A stretch of DNA of 64,000 nt from Hydrogenophaga taeniospiralis CCUG 15921 (GTDB lineage: Bacteria; Pseudomonadota; Gammaproteobacteria; Burkholderiales; Burkholderiaceae_C), in contig NZ_BCWR01000008.1 in NCBI RefSeq assembly GCF_001592305.1, positions 124,001 through 188,000 of the forward strand. Reading direction: 5' to 3'. Position 1 is the stretch's first letter. Each line of letters starts with the position of its first letter. The position numbers and the translations under genes are program-made. The notes below the pieces were generated by a model. The model worked only from the letters and a program-made list of their open reading frames with translations. It had not been told where the DNA came from and did not search any database. Of the stretch, positions 1 through 7,790 are shown in pieces.

Positions 1-696
1 GACCGCGTTTTCCTGCGACAGCGAGACAAAGGCCCAGCGACCGTCTGGCGTGAAGCCGGTCTGCGCCGGGCCCTTGCCCACAGCCACCTGCGCCACCGCC
101 TTCTGGCTGGCGGTGTCGATCACCGACACCGTGCCACCCTTGAGGTTGGCGACGTAGACCTCTTTGCCATCCGGGCTGATCCGAAGGCCGTGGGGAAACG
201 GGCCGACCGGAATGCTCGCCACGAGCTTGCGTGCCGAGGTGTCGATCACGCTGACCGAGTTGTCGCCTCCGTTGGTGACGTAGGCCAGGCGGCCGTCGGG
301 CGACACCACCACATGGGCCGGGTGCATGCCCACCGGCACCCGGGCGACGATGGCCTGGGTGCCGGTGTCGATGACCCAGACCGCCCCGGGCTGTGCCATC
401 GCGCCGTGGGCGCCTGGGGCCATGCCCTTGTGCGCGGCAGCGTCGGCCATCGGGCCCGGCTCGCCGTTGTTGGTCACCCAGGCGAATTTCCCGTCGGGCG
501 ATACCTGCACGTTATGCGGCATCCGGCCCACGCGCACACTCGCCAGCGTCTGGAACGAAGCGGCATCGAGCACGCTGACCGTGTCGGCGCCTTCATTGGC
601 CACATAGACCTGGTCGGCGGCCCAGGTGGCGCCCGACCAGGCCAGCAGGCCCATCTGCACCACGGCCCAGAACCCGTTGTTCCTGTTTGTCATCAC
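1..696 (-). CDS. YVTN beta-propeller repeat protein (3' end outside window)
   Basis: The gene reads leftwards off the window edge; 232 codons are visible from an ATG at 696. The N-terminus (MTNRNNGFWAVVQMGLLAWSG) is a plausible signal peptide ending at ATWAADQ. What follows is a run of beta-propeller blades with recurring VSPDGK/ISPDGK, VYVAN and VSVIDT motifs, typical of YVTN-family periplasmic propellers, including a His/Met-bearing insertion near residues 65-75. It is the last visible gene of the copper operon, 20 bp after the preceding stop codon. Propellers of this kind often scaffold or bind metals, but the exact role here is unknown. The family is clear; the function is not. Confidence 0.8.
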   Translation of the reverse strand, partial: MMTNRNNGFWAVVQMGLLAWSGATWAADQVYVANEGADTVSVLDAASFQTLASVRVGRMPHNVQVSPDGKFAWVTNNGEPGPMADAAAHKGMAPGAHGAMAQPGAVWVIDTGTQAIVARVPVGMHPAHVVVSPDGRLAYVTNGGDNSVSVIDTSARKLVASIPVGPFPHGLRISPDGKEVYVANLKGGTVSVIDTASQKAVAQVAVGKGPAQTGFTPDGRWAFVSLSQENAV

Positions 697-716
697 GAAC
701 CATCCTTGTTGAAACA

Positions 717-1199
717 TCAGAGTTGCCAGCGGAAGCTGCGGGGAGCGGATTCGCCCGGGCGGTGAATCCGCAGTTCGACCGCGGCCGGGCGCGGCGCCGG
801 CACATCGAAAGCCAGCACGCCTTCGCGGTGGTGGCCGCCCGGAGGCGCGCCGACCCAGCCCGTGGGCTTGAACGTGCGTCCGTCGTCGGTGGTCAGGGTG
901 GCGCTTTGAACGAGGTCATCGCTCAGGTCGGCACTGTGCGTGTCCAGCACGACCGCGAACTCCCACGGACTGCCCGCCACGCCGATCGACTTCGCGCTCA
1001 CCTTGACCGTCACGCCCTGCTCGCTGGACGACTGCTCGGCGGCGGCCGCAGGGTTGGTCTGGGCCCAAACGACCCAGGGCGCCGCGACCATCAGCAGGCC
1101 GGCCAAGGCCATGGAAGCCATCCACCACCGGCGCCGGCCAGCCACGCCGCCGGTTTCAAAAGCCGTGGAGTGCTCCTTGAATAGAAGATCATTTTGCAT
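717..1199 (-). CDS. exported protein of unknown function in the copper operon
   Basis: A 160-residue protein starting at the ATG at 1199, chosen because a GGAGG ribosome site lies 8 nt upstream; an in-frame TTG at 1214 would overlap that site. A basic stretch (RRRWW) precedes a hydrophobic segment ending AAPWVVWAQT, which looks like a signal peptide or anchor. The rest is a beta-rich domain without recognisable catalytic residues. It sits between the second multicopper oxidase and the YVTN protein, so it is probably a periplasmic accessory of copper handling. I do not recognise the family. Confidence 0.6.
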   Translation of the reverse strand: MQNDLLFKEHSTAFETGGVAGRRRWWMASMALAGLLMVAAPWVVWAQTNPAAAAEQSSSEQGVTVKVSAKSIGVAGSPWEFAVVLDTHSADLSDDLVQSATLTTDDGRTFKPTGWVGAPPGGHHREGVLAFDVPAPRPAAVELRIHRPGESAPRSFRWQL

Positions 1200-1231
1200 A
1201 CATCCAACCTCCAAAAAAACGAAACGCCTGC

Positions 1232-2923
1232 TCAGGCTTTCACTGTGTAGCGCAGCATCATTCCTGCTTCCGCATGCTCCAGCGAGTGGCAGTGAAAGAC
1301 GTAGTCCTGGTCGCCCGCGTGGGGGTGAGTGAAATCAATGGCGATCCGCACCGATTCGCCGGGCCACACGTGCACGGTGTCCATGACGCCCTGGTCCTGC
1401 GGCAGCAGGCCCCTGGCGCCGGCCAGCTCGCGCACCAGTGCGGGGCTGCCCAGGCGCTCGATCACCCGGAACGAGAAGCCGTGCAGGTGCATGGGGTGGG
1501 GCATGCTGCGCTCGGCGTTCTCGATCAGCCAGGTCTCGCGGGCACCACGCTGCACGCTCAGCGCCGCCGCCTTCGGATCGAAGAGCCCGCCGTTGATCGT
1601 CCAGTTGCCCCGGCCGTTGTGCCCGAGCTGCATGCGCCGCGGCGGGCTCGCCGAGGCGATCGTGGCGGCGGGCAGGCTGGAGAGCACGGTGGGCATGCGG
1701 CGCTCGTAGGGGGCCGACGGTTTCAGGTCGATGCGCATCAGCGCGCGAGCGTCGCCTTCCATGGCCATCGGGATGGACGGCCCCGCCGTGGGCGCCGCGC
1801 CGTGCTGGCTGTGGTCCATGCCGGCCATCCCGGCCATGGAGGGCGCGGCAGGGCCTGCAGGGGCCATGTCGTGGCCGCCCTCGGCGTGCATGGGGTCGAA
1901 GGCGAGCGAGGCCAGCGTCACGGGCCGGCCGGGATCGGCTTCGCGCAGGTCCACCAGCACGTCCAGCCGCTGGCCGGGGGAGATGAAGGTCTGGTCGATG
2001 CGCAGCGGCTGGGCCAGCAAGCCACCGTCGGTGCCCGCCAGGAAGAAGCCCAGGCGGCGCCCGCCCTGCACGAAAGCCAGCCGGTAGCTTCGCGCGTTGC
2101 TGCCGTTGAGGATGCGAAAGCGCACGATGCGGCGCCCGGCCTGGAGGAACGGCCGCTCGGTCAGGTTGACCAGCAGACGCTCACCCACCCAGCCCCCGAA
2201 GGACTGGGCCGCGGTGGGCGCGTAGTGCAGCCGGCCCTGCGCGTCGAACTCGCGGTCCTGCAGCACCAGCGGGATTTCGGTCTCGCCCAGGGCCAGGTCC
2301 AGCTCCTTGCGCAGCGCGGCCTCGTCGTCGTCTTCCACAAACAGCAGACTGGCCAGGCCGTGGTAGGCCTGCTGCGGGATGTATCCGTGCGCATGGGGGT
2401 GGTACCAGTACATGGACGAGCGGTCGCGCAGGGGAAAGGCGTAGTCCATGCGGCCCCCAGGGGGCACCACGTTGAGACCATTGCCGTCGTTGCGCGAATC
2501 CACGCTCAGGCCGTGCCAGTGGATCACCGTCGGTTGATCGATGCGGTTGATCAGCCGCACACGCATCTCGTCGCCACGGCGGGCCAACAGGGCGGGGTTC
2601 AGGAAGGTCTTGCCGCCCGACTCCACCGCATAGGCCAGGATGGGGGTGCGCCGGCCGGGCAGCACCTCGATCTCGCTGCGCACCACCTGCACCTCGCGGA
2701 ATTCGGACACCGGGAGCACGCCAAAGAGGCCGCTGCTGCCGGGCAGCCGCAGCGGGTTGGCGAAGCCCGCCGCTTCCTTTTCAATGCCGGTGATGGCTTC
2801 GTCCATGGCGCCAGACCCGCCGGGGGTGGCCGCCAGAACACCCGGAACAGAACCGGCCGCGCCCAGCGCGCCCAGACTGCCGAGGAAGTGCCGTCGTGTG
2901 AACGTGGACACCCCATGAGACAT
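1232..2923 (-). CDS. multicopper oxidase family protein, Met/His-rich
   Basis: A 563-residue three-domain cupredoxin oxidase. The N-terminus has a twin-arginine-type signal (TRRHFLGSLGALGAAGSVPG). All four copper-ligand clusters are present: HWHG, YWYHPHAHG, HPMHLHG and HCHSLEHAEAGMM, so the trinuclear and type-1 sites should be intact. A Met/His-rich stretch around residues 345-390 (MAGMAGMDHSQHG) resembles the copper-binding loops of CueO and CopA. It probably oxidises Cu(I) in the periplasm. A separate promoter is likely, because 157 bp with a partial CusR-like box separate it from the cytochrome c gene upstream. Distinct in sequence from the oxidase at 4452-5840. Confidence 0.9.
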   Translation of the reverse strand: MSHGVSTFTRRHFLGSLGALGAAGSVPGVLAATPGGSGAMDEAITGIEKEAAGFANPLRLPGSSGLFGVLPVSEFREVQVVRSEIEVLPGRRTPILAYAVESGGKTFLNPALLARRGDEMRVRLINRIDQPTVIHWHGLSVDSRNDGNGLNVVPPGGRMDYAFPLRDRSSMYWYHPHAHGYIPQQAYHGLASLLFVEDDDEAALRKELDLALGETEIPLVLQDREFDAQGRLHYAPTAAQSFGGWVGERLLVNLTERPFLQAGRRIVRFRILNGSNARSYRLAFVQGGRRLGFFLAGTDGGLLAQPLRIDQTFISPGQRLDVLVDLREADPGRPVTLASLAFDPMHAEGGHDMAPAGPAAPSMAGMAGMDHSQHGAAPTAGPSIPMAMEGDARALMRIDLKPSAPYERRMPTVLSSLPAATIASASPPRRMQLGHNGRGNWTINGGLFDPKAAALSVQRGARETWLIENAERSMPHPMHLHGFSFRVIERLGSPALVRELAGARGLLPQDQGVMDTVHVWPGESVRIAIDFTHPHAGDQDYVFHCHSLEHAEAGMMLRYTVKA

Positions 2924-3060
2924 ATCGATTTCCTTTCATGACAGAACCCGGGCCAAGGCGCCTGGAGCCGGCGTGGCGGGCATCGACCCTCGGTGGGCGC
3001 CGGAACCGCCAGGCCATGAGGGCACTGTAGAAAGGGGATGGGGTTGGCGAGATGACGCCA

Positions 3061-3080
3061 GGATGACAAAAAAGTCAGCT
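3061..3080 (-). promoter_or_regulatory. partial CusR-box-like sequence upstream of the second multicopper oxidase
   Basis: In the 157-bp gap upstream of the oxidase, ATGACAAAAAAGTCAG at 3063-3078 resembles the CusR/CopR box (ATGACAA, two bases, TTGTCAT). The left half is exact for seven bases; the right half is degenerate. Its position about 140 bp before the start codon would suit activation of a secondary promoter by the divergent two-component system. Weak on its own; supported by the much better box at 7037-7052. Confidence 0.35.
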
Positions 3081-3560
3081 TCAGCGGCGGGCTTGCCGGG
3101 CCTGCCGGTTGATGCCGTCGTGGGTGGCCTGAATGTCGGCGGGCCACTGGGACTTGATCCACGACAGCACGGCCACGATGTCGGTGTCGCTGAGCGTGGC
3201 GCCGTAGGCCGGCATGTTGGATTCGTAGTCCGGCAGGCCGGCGGCCTGCGCCACGCCTTCCTTGGTGATCCGGAACAGCAGCTCGTCCGGGTGGTGCCAG
3301 GTGTGCCCGGTTTCGTCGTGGGGGGGTGCGGGCAGGCGCCCGTCGGCGCCGCGTTCGCGCCAGCGGGCCTGCCCTTCCCGCTCTGCGCCATGGCAGCTGG
3401 CGCACTGGGCCACATAGACCTTGCGCCCCTGTTCGAGCAACTGCGCATCGTTCGTGCGCAACAGGGCGGGCGGTGGTGCCGCCAGGCCCCACCACAGCGC
3501 CAGCCCCGCGAGGGCCAGGGCTGCCGCGGCCCACAAAGTCCAGCGGAATGCCGGGTTCAC
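3081..3560 (-). CDS. c-type cytochrome, membrane-anchored, single haem
   Basis: A 159-residue protein with one N-terminal hydrophobic segment (LWAAAALALAGLALWWGLA) serving as signal or anchor, one haem motif CASCHG near residue 54 and a plausible distal Met ligand in SNMPAYG. A His/Asp-rich loop (HDETGHTWHHPDE) lies between them. The start codon overlaps the stop of the CusF-like gene by 4 bp (ATGA), so the two are translationally coupled. In this operon it could accept electrons from Cu(I) oxidation or serve the multicopper oxidases; that pairing is inference. Confidence 0.85.
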   Translation of the reverse strand: MNPAFRWTLWAAAALALAGLALWWGLAAPPPALLRTNDAQLLEQGRKVYVAQCASCHGAEREGQARWRERGADGRLPAPPHDETGHTWHHPDELLFRITKEGVAQAAGLPDYESNMPAYGATLSDTDIVAVLSWIKSQWPADIQATHDGINRQARQARR

Positions 3561-3898
3561 TGGGCGGGCTGGATGTCCGTCACCACCATCTGGCGGTTTT
3601 CGTTGACGACCATGAAGCGCACCTTGTCGCCCACTTGCACCTTGTCGAGCAGGGCCTTGTCTTTGGCCACGAACACCATGGTCATGCCGGGCATGTCCAT
3701 GTGTTTGATCTCGCCGTGTTTGAGGGTGAGCTTGCCGGTGGCCTTGTCCATTTTCCTGACTTCGCCATCGGTCCAGCCGGGTGCGGCTGCCGCGCCCATC
3801 TGGCCGTTGTCCATGGTCGTTTGCGCGAAGGCCGGGCCGACGGCCCAGAACGACAGGGCCAGCAGCGTTGCGCCCAAGGCGGTGAAGATGCTTTTCAT
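3557..3898 (-). CDS. CusF-like periplasmic copper-binding protein
   Basis: 113 residues: signal peptide (to AQT near residue 27), then the small beta-barrel domain of the CusF family. The metal-site region reads HMDMPGMTMVF. It aligns with the CusF segment containing WPEMTMRF, so both Met ligands are kept while the Trp that caps Cu(I)/Ag(I) in E. coli CusF is replaced by Met. The usual role is periplasmic Cu(I) chaperoning to an efflux system. It lies 10 bp after the cupredoxin gene and overlaps the cytochrome c gene. Family assignment is firm; the partner pump is not encoded in the visible operon. Confidence 0.85.
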   Translation of the reverse strand: MKSIFTALGATLLALSFWAVGPAFAQTTMDNGQMGAAAAPGWTDGEVRKMDKATGKLTLKHGEIKHMDMPGMTMVFVAKDKALLDKVQVGDKVRFMVVNENRQMVVTDIQPAQ

Positions 3899-3908
3899 GG
3901 TGGAGTCC

Positions 3909-4400
3909 TTATTTCGCCGCCACCTTGACCACGCCCTTCATGCCCGCGTCGAAGTGACCGACGTGCAGACAGGCGAAGTCAACGGCGCCGGCCTTGGTGA
4001 ATTGCCAGATCACTTCACCCTGTTGGCCGGGGGCCAGCGAAATCTTGTTGGGCTCGTCATGTTCCATGTCGGGGAACTTCTTCATCACCTCGTAGTGCTC
4101 CAGCAGCTCCTGTGGCGTGCCCAGGCTGAACTCGTGTTTGACGCTGTCGGTGTTCTTCAGCACGAAGCGGATCGTTTCGCCCTGCTTGACCCGGATGTCC
4201 GAGGGCTTGAACCGCATGCCGCTGCTCATGTCGACCTCGATCGTGCGGTTGACTTTCGACGCCACGCCGGGCTTGCCGATCGGCGATTCGTGGTGCCCGC
4301 CGGCGTGGTTGCCGCCCGCCATGGCGGCTGTGGTGGCCAGCAAGACGCCGGAGAAAAACAGCGCGGAGCGAGAGGGCAGGAGGGATCGTGCAAAGCTCAT
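3909..4400 (-). CDS. cupredoxin-family copper-binding protein (CopI-like)
   Basis: 163 residues with a signal peptide ending near AAMAGG, a His-rich mature N-terminus (GGNHAGGHHES) and a plastocyanin/azurin-type fold. The type-1 copper ligands are visible: His in VKHEFSL, and Cys, His and Met in CLHVGHFDAGM. This matches the periplasmic cupredoxins found in proteobacterial copper tolerance operons (CopI type). It lies 51 bp downstream of the first multicopper oxidase and 10 bp upstream of the CusF-like gene, so it is probably co-transcribed with both. Confidence 0.85.
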   Translation of the reverse strand: MSFARSLLPSRSALFFSGVLLATTAAMAGGNHAGGHHESPIGKPGVASKVNRTIEVDMSSGMRFKPSDIRVKQGETIRFVLKNTDSVKHEFSLGTPQELLEHYEVMKKFPDMEHDEPNKISLAPGQQGEVIWQFTKAGAVDFACLHVGHFDAGMKGVVKVAAK

Positions 4401-4451
4401 GTGGGTTCTTTCAGGTGAGGGTTTTGGAAAAGGAAACGGAACGGGGAACCG

Positions 4452-5840
4452 TCAGTGCGACATGCCTTTGCCCGTGGGTTTGATCGCCTTGGCGTTGGCG
4501 GGGGGCGCGTCCCTGCTGGCCGCGGGGCGCTGTGCAGGAGGGAGTGCGCCGTTCCACTCGTAGGCCACGGTGCCTTCGGGGAACTTGTAAGGCCCGGGGT
4601 CTTTGTAGTCGCCCGGCTTCTGGTCCTTGCGCACCTTGAAGACCGTGAACATGCCGCCCATCTCCAGCGGGCCGAACTGGCCGGTGCCGGTCATCATGGG
4701 CGCCGTGTTGTCGGGGATGGGCATTTGCATCTCGCCCATGTCGGCCATGCCGCGCTCGCCCATCAGCATGTAGTCGGGCGCGACCTTCTGGATCTTCTTG
4801 ACCAGGCCACGGTGGTCCACGCCGATCATGGTCGGCACGTCGTGCCCCATGGCGTTCATGGTGTGGTGGCTCTTGTGGCAGTGCATGGCCCAGTCGCCTT
4901 CTTCGTCGGCGATCAGCTCGATCTGGCGCATCTGGCCCACCGCCACATCGGTGGTGACTTCGTACCAGCGCGAGCTGGGCGGGGTCGGGCCGCCGTCGGT
5001 GCCGGTGACCAGAAACTCGTGGCCGTGCAGGTGGATCGGGTGGTTGGTCATGGTGAGGTTGCCGATGCGGATGCGCACGCGGTCGTTCAGGCGCACGTTC
5101 AGGCTGTCGATGGCCGGGAAGACGCGGCTGTTCCAACACCAGATGTTGAAGTCGGTCATGGTGTTGATCTTCGGCGTCTTGCTGCCGGGCTCCACGTCGA
5201 ACGCGTTGAGCAGAAAGCAGAAGTCCCGGTCCACGGCGCTGATGTGCGGGTGTTGGGCCTTGGGGTGCGTGACCCACATGCCCATCATGCCCATGGCCAT
5301 CTGCACCATCTCGTCGGCGTGCGGGTGGTACATGAAGGTGCCAGGGCGGCGCGCCTCGAACTCGTAGACATAGGTCTTGCCCACGGGGATGGCCCGCTGG
5401 GTGAGCCCACCCACGCCGTCCATGCCGCTGGGCAGCCGCTGGCCGTGCCAGTGCACCGTGGTGTGCTCGGGCAGCTTGTTTGTCACGAAGATGCGCACCC
5501 GGTCGCCTTCGACCACCTCGATCGTGGGCCCCGGGCTCTGGCCGTTGTAGCCCCACATGTTGACCATGAAGCCCGGTGACACCTCGCGCACCACGGGCTC
5601 GGCCACCAGGTGGAATTCCTTCACGCCGTTGTTCATGCGCCAGGGCAAGGTCCAGCCGTTGAGGGTCACCACGGGGTTGTAGGGCGGGCCGCTGGTGGGC
5701 ACGAGGGGGGGCGCGGTGTCGACGGAGGTCTGGATGACGGGCTCGGGCAAACCGGCCAGTGCGGAACGGGCCACCGCCAGACCGGCCACGGATGCGGCGG
5801 CGCCTGCGAAAAACTGTCGTCTTGAAGGGATGCGGGTCAT
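4452..5840 (-). CDS. multicopper oxidase (copper resistance)
   Basis: 462 residues with a Tat-type leader (SRRQFFAGAAASVAGLAVA). Copper sites in order: HWHG, MYHPHADE, HPIHLHGHEF and HCHKSHHTMNAM, the last fitting HCHxxxHxxxxM exactly, so an active type-1/type-2/type-3 centre is expected. Met-rich segments (MVQMAMGMMGM, and MADMGEMQMPI towards the C-terminus) suggest cuprous oxidase activity. It is the second gene of the operon, 12 bp after the TolC-like gene. The name CopA is sometimes used for such oxidases, but this protein is shorter than Pseudomonas CopA, so I leave the symbol blank. Confidence 0.9.
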   Translation of the reverse strand: MTRIPSRRQFFAGAAASVAGLAVARSALAGLPEPVIQTSVDTAPPLVPTSGPPYNPVVTLNGWTLPWRMNNGVKEFHLVAEPVVREVSPGFMVNMWGYNGQSPGPTIEVVEGDRVRIFVTNKLPEHTTVHWHGQRLPSGMDGVGGLTQRAIPVGKTYVYEFEARRPGTFMYHPHADEMVQMAMGMMGMWVTHPKAQHPHISAVDRDFCFLLNAFDVEPGSKTPKINTMTDFNIWCWNSRVFPAIDSLNVRLNDRVRIRIGNLTMTNHPIHLHGHEFLVTGTDGGPTPPSSRWYEVTTDVAVGQMRQIELIADEEGDWAMHCHKSHHTMNAMGHDVPTMIGVDHRGLVKKIQKVAPDYMLMGERGMADMGEMQMPIPDNTAPMMTGTGQFGPLEMGGMFTVFKVRKDQKPGDYKDPGPYKFPEGTVAYEWNGALPPAQRPAASRDAPPANAKAIKPTGKGMSH

Positions 5841-5852
5841 GAAGGGGTCCTG

Positions 5853-6959
5853 TCAATGCGCTGCGGCCGCGGGGGCTTCACCACCACCGCCCAGCGATAC
5901 AAAGCTGTCGGGAGCTCCGCCCTGCAGCACCCACTGCAGATCGGTTTCGGCGACCCAGAAATCGCGCTGCGCCCCGATGGCATCCACCGTGGCCTGCGAC
6001 TGGTTGCGGACTTCGTCCAGCAGATCCCACACGCTCTTGAGCATGCCGTTGTAGTGCAGCACCGTTTCCTCGGTGATGAATGCACGCGTTTTCAGCACCT
6101 CGCCCTGGCTGTCCTGCGCCAGCGCGTGGCTGGCCTGGTAGGCCTGCACGGCCATCGTGGCGAGTGCCCGGTGGCGCATGCGCTCGGCCGCGGGCAACTG
6201 GGCCTGAACGGCCAAAGAGCGCTGCGCCAGATCCGCGGCGCCCAGGGCCTGCGGGGGCACGTCCGGCAGCTGATCGGGCAGCGCCACGCCATCGTGCACG
6301 CCCATCACACCCAGGGTCTTGAGCAGATGGCCCTGGGCCTGGGCGGCGGCATATTGCGCCCGCCGCAGGTTCATGCGGGCCGTCGATGTGGCCAGCTGGA
6401 CTTGCGACAGCTGCAGCCGGCTCCAGTTGCCCACGCTCACCATGCGCTGGCCCAGTTCGCTGGCCGCCTGGGCGGCGTCCAGCATGTCGCGCTGGTGCTT
6501 CAGCACCTGCTGCGCGGCCACGGCCTGAAACCAGGCCTTGCTCGCCTGGGCCGCCACTTCCAGCAGTTCGTCCATGTCATCGACACGGCGCTGCAGGCCG
6601 GGGTCCACCTCAGTCCACCGGCCGCTCGCGATCAACTGCCCGTTCTGGGCGCCGAGGCGGGCCAGGGGGCTGACCAGCTCACGGTGCTGGCGCCAGGCCT
6701 GGCGCACGGCGTGTTCGGGCGTGGGCAGGGCCAGGCCGGCGACCGGGGACGCATCCGCCGGTTCGGCCGACGGGTGGGCCTGCTCCCACTTGAGCACGTC
6801 GGCGTGGCCGCGCTGGAGCGTTCCGACGGCATCGTTGGCCTGTCGCCAGTCAAGCTCCGGGGGTGGGGTCGCGGTCTGGGCCGACAAGGCCAAAGGCCCG
6901 GCGAACGCAGCCGCAGCCAGCAGCCGGCAGGTCGCTCGGACAAGAAAAGGGGAATTCAC
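5853..6959 (-). CDS. TolC-family outer membrane efflux protein
   Basis: A 368-residue protein. I place the start at GTG 6959, which has AAGGAG about 9 nt upstream and gives the signal peptide NSPFLVRATCRLLAAAAFAG; the open frame extends further but would run through the promoter. The body is alpha-helical with heptad-like helices (around AAQASKAWFQAVAAQQVLKH) characteristic of the TolC barrel-tunnel family. It is shorter than typical TolC/CusC proteins (about 430-480 residues). It is the first gene behind the CusR-like box. No RND or membrane-fusion partner is in the window, so it may work with a pump elsewhere. Confidence 0.75.
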   Translation of the reverse strand: MNSPFLVRATCRLLAAAAFAGPLALSAQTATPPPELDWRQANDAVGTLQRGHADVLKWEQAHPSAEPADASPVAGLALPTPEHAVRQAWRQHRELVSPLARLGAQNGQLIASGRWTEVDPGLQRRVDDMDELLEVAAQASKAWFQAVAAQQVLKHQRDMLDAAQAASELGQRMVSVGNWSRLQLSQVQLATSTARMNLRRAQYAAAQAQGHLLKTLGVMGVHDGVALPDQLPDVPPQALGAADLAQRSLAVQAQLPAAERMRHRALATMAVQAYQASHALAQDSQGEVLKTRAFITEETVLHYNGMLKSVWDLLDEVRNQSQATVDAIGAQRDFWVAETDLQWVLQGGAPDSFVSLGGGGEAPAAAAH

Positions 6960-7034
6960 TGTGATCGCTCCTTTTTGATCTGGATCAAACGAGGCGGATT
7001 CTGCTGGGGGCTGTCCGTCGTCATCCTGTCGGGT

Positions 7035-7055
7035 GGATGACAAATCTGTCATTTT
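7035..7055. promoter_or_regulatory. CusR/CopR box in the divergent copper promoter
   Basis: The intergenic region between the TolC-like gene and the response regulator holds a perfect inverted repeat, ATGACA-AATC-TGTCAT, at 7037-7052, continuing into TTT. This matches the CusR box known from E. coli (AAAATGACAA, two bases, TTGTCATTTT) at most positions. It lies 78 bp upstream of the operon start and 52 bp upstream of the regulator start, so it can serve both directions. Sequence match is direct; binding by this regulator is inferred. Confidence 0.75.
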
Positions 7056-7103
7056 CGTCCGCACGGCGGCGCGCGCAGGCAAACTAGCGTGAGGAGCATG
7101 ACC

Positions 7104-7790
7104 GTGAAGATACTGATTGTTGAGGACGAGCCCAAGGCGGGCGACTATTTGAGGCAAGGCTTGCGGGAAGCCGGCTACGTGGTGGATCTCGTTACCAACG
7201 GCGTGGACGGCCTGCACCATGGGCTCGAAGGCGACCACGACCTGGTGATCCTGGACGTCATGCTGCCGGGCATGGATGGCTGGCAGGTCCTGAGCAGCCT
7301 GCGCAGCCAGGGGCGGGAGATGCCGGTGCTGTTCCTCACCGCCCGCGACCAGGTGGAAGACCGCGTCAAGGGCCTGGAGCTGGGGGCCGACGACTACCTG
7401 GTCAAGCCGTTTTCGTTTGCCGAACTGCTGGCCCGGGTGCGCACCATCCTGCGGCGCGGTCGCTCGGGTCTGGAAGCCACCACGCTGCAGGTGGCCGACC
7501 TGGAGCTGGACCTGCTGCGCCGTCGCGTGACCCGGGCGGGCAAACGCATCGACCTCACCGCCAAGGAATTCGGCTTGCTGGAGCTGCTGATGCGCCGCCA
7601 TGGCGAGGTGCTGCCGCGCTCCCTGATCGCGTCGCAGGTGTGGGACGTGAACTTCGACAGCGACACCAATGTGATCGAGGTGGCCATGCGCCGCCTGCGG
7701 GGCAAGGTGGACGATCCCTTTGAGCCCCGCCTGATCCAGACCGTGCGCGGCATGGGCTATGTGCTGGAAGTGCCGGAGGCTTCGAACTGA
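7104..7790 (+). CDS. heavy-metal response regulator, CusR/CopR type
   Basis: OmpR/PhoB-class regulator of 228 residues. I choose GTG 7104 ([20 protein letters not shown]), because GAGGAG lies 7 nt upstream and the product then matches CusR length; ATG 7098 and GTG 7089 are in-frame alternatives. The receiver domain has the acidic pair ED at residues 7-8, phospho-acceptor D51 in [14 protein letters not shown], and Lys in [10 protein letters not shown]. The C-terminal winged helix includes [13 protein letters not shown] and [10 protein letters not shown]. Its stop overlaps the start of the kinase gene by one base. It probably activates the divergent copper operon. Confidence 0.9.
   Translation: MKILIVEDEPKAGDYLRQGLREAGYVVDLVTNGVDGLHHGLEGDHDLVILDVMLPGMDGWQVLSSLRSQGREMPVLFLTARDQVEDRVKGLELGADDYLVKPFSFAELLARVRTILRRGRSGLEATTLQVADLELDLLRRRVTRAGKRIDLTAKEFGLLELLMRRHGEVLPRSLIASQVWDVNFDSDTNVIEVAMRRLRGKVDDPFEPRLIQTVRGMGYVLEVPEASN

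Noticed and set aside
1274-2941. A 555-codon plus-strand frame opposite the second multicopper oxidase.
   Set aside because: Antisense shadow; the minus-strand product has all four copper motifs.
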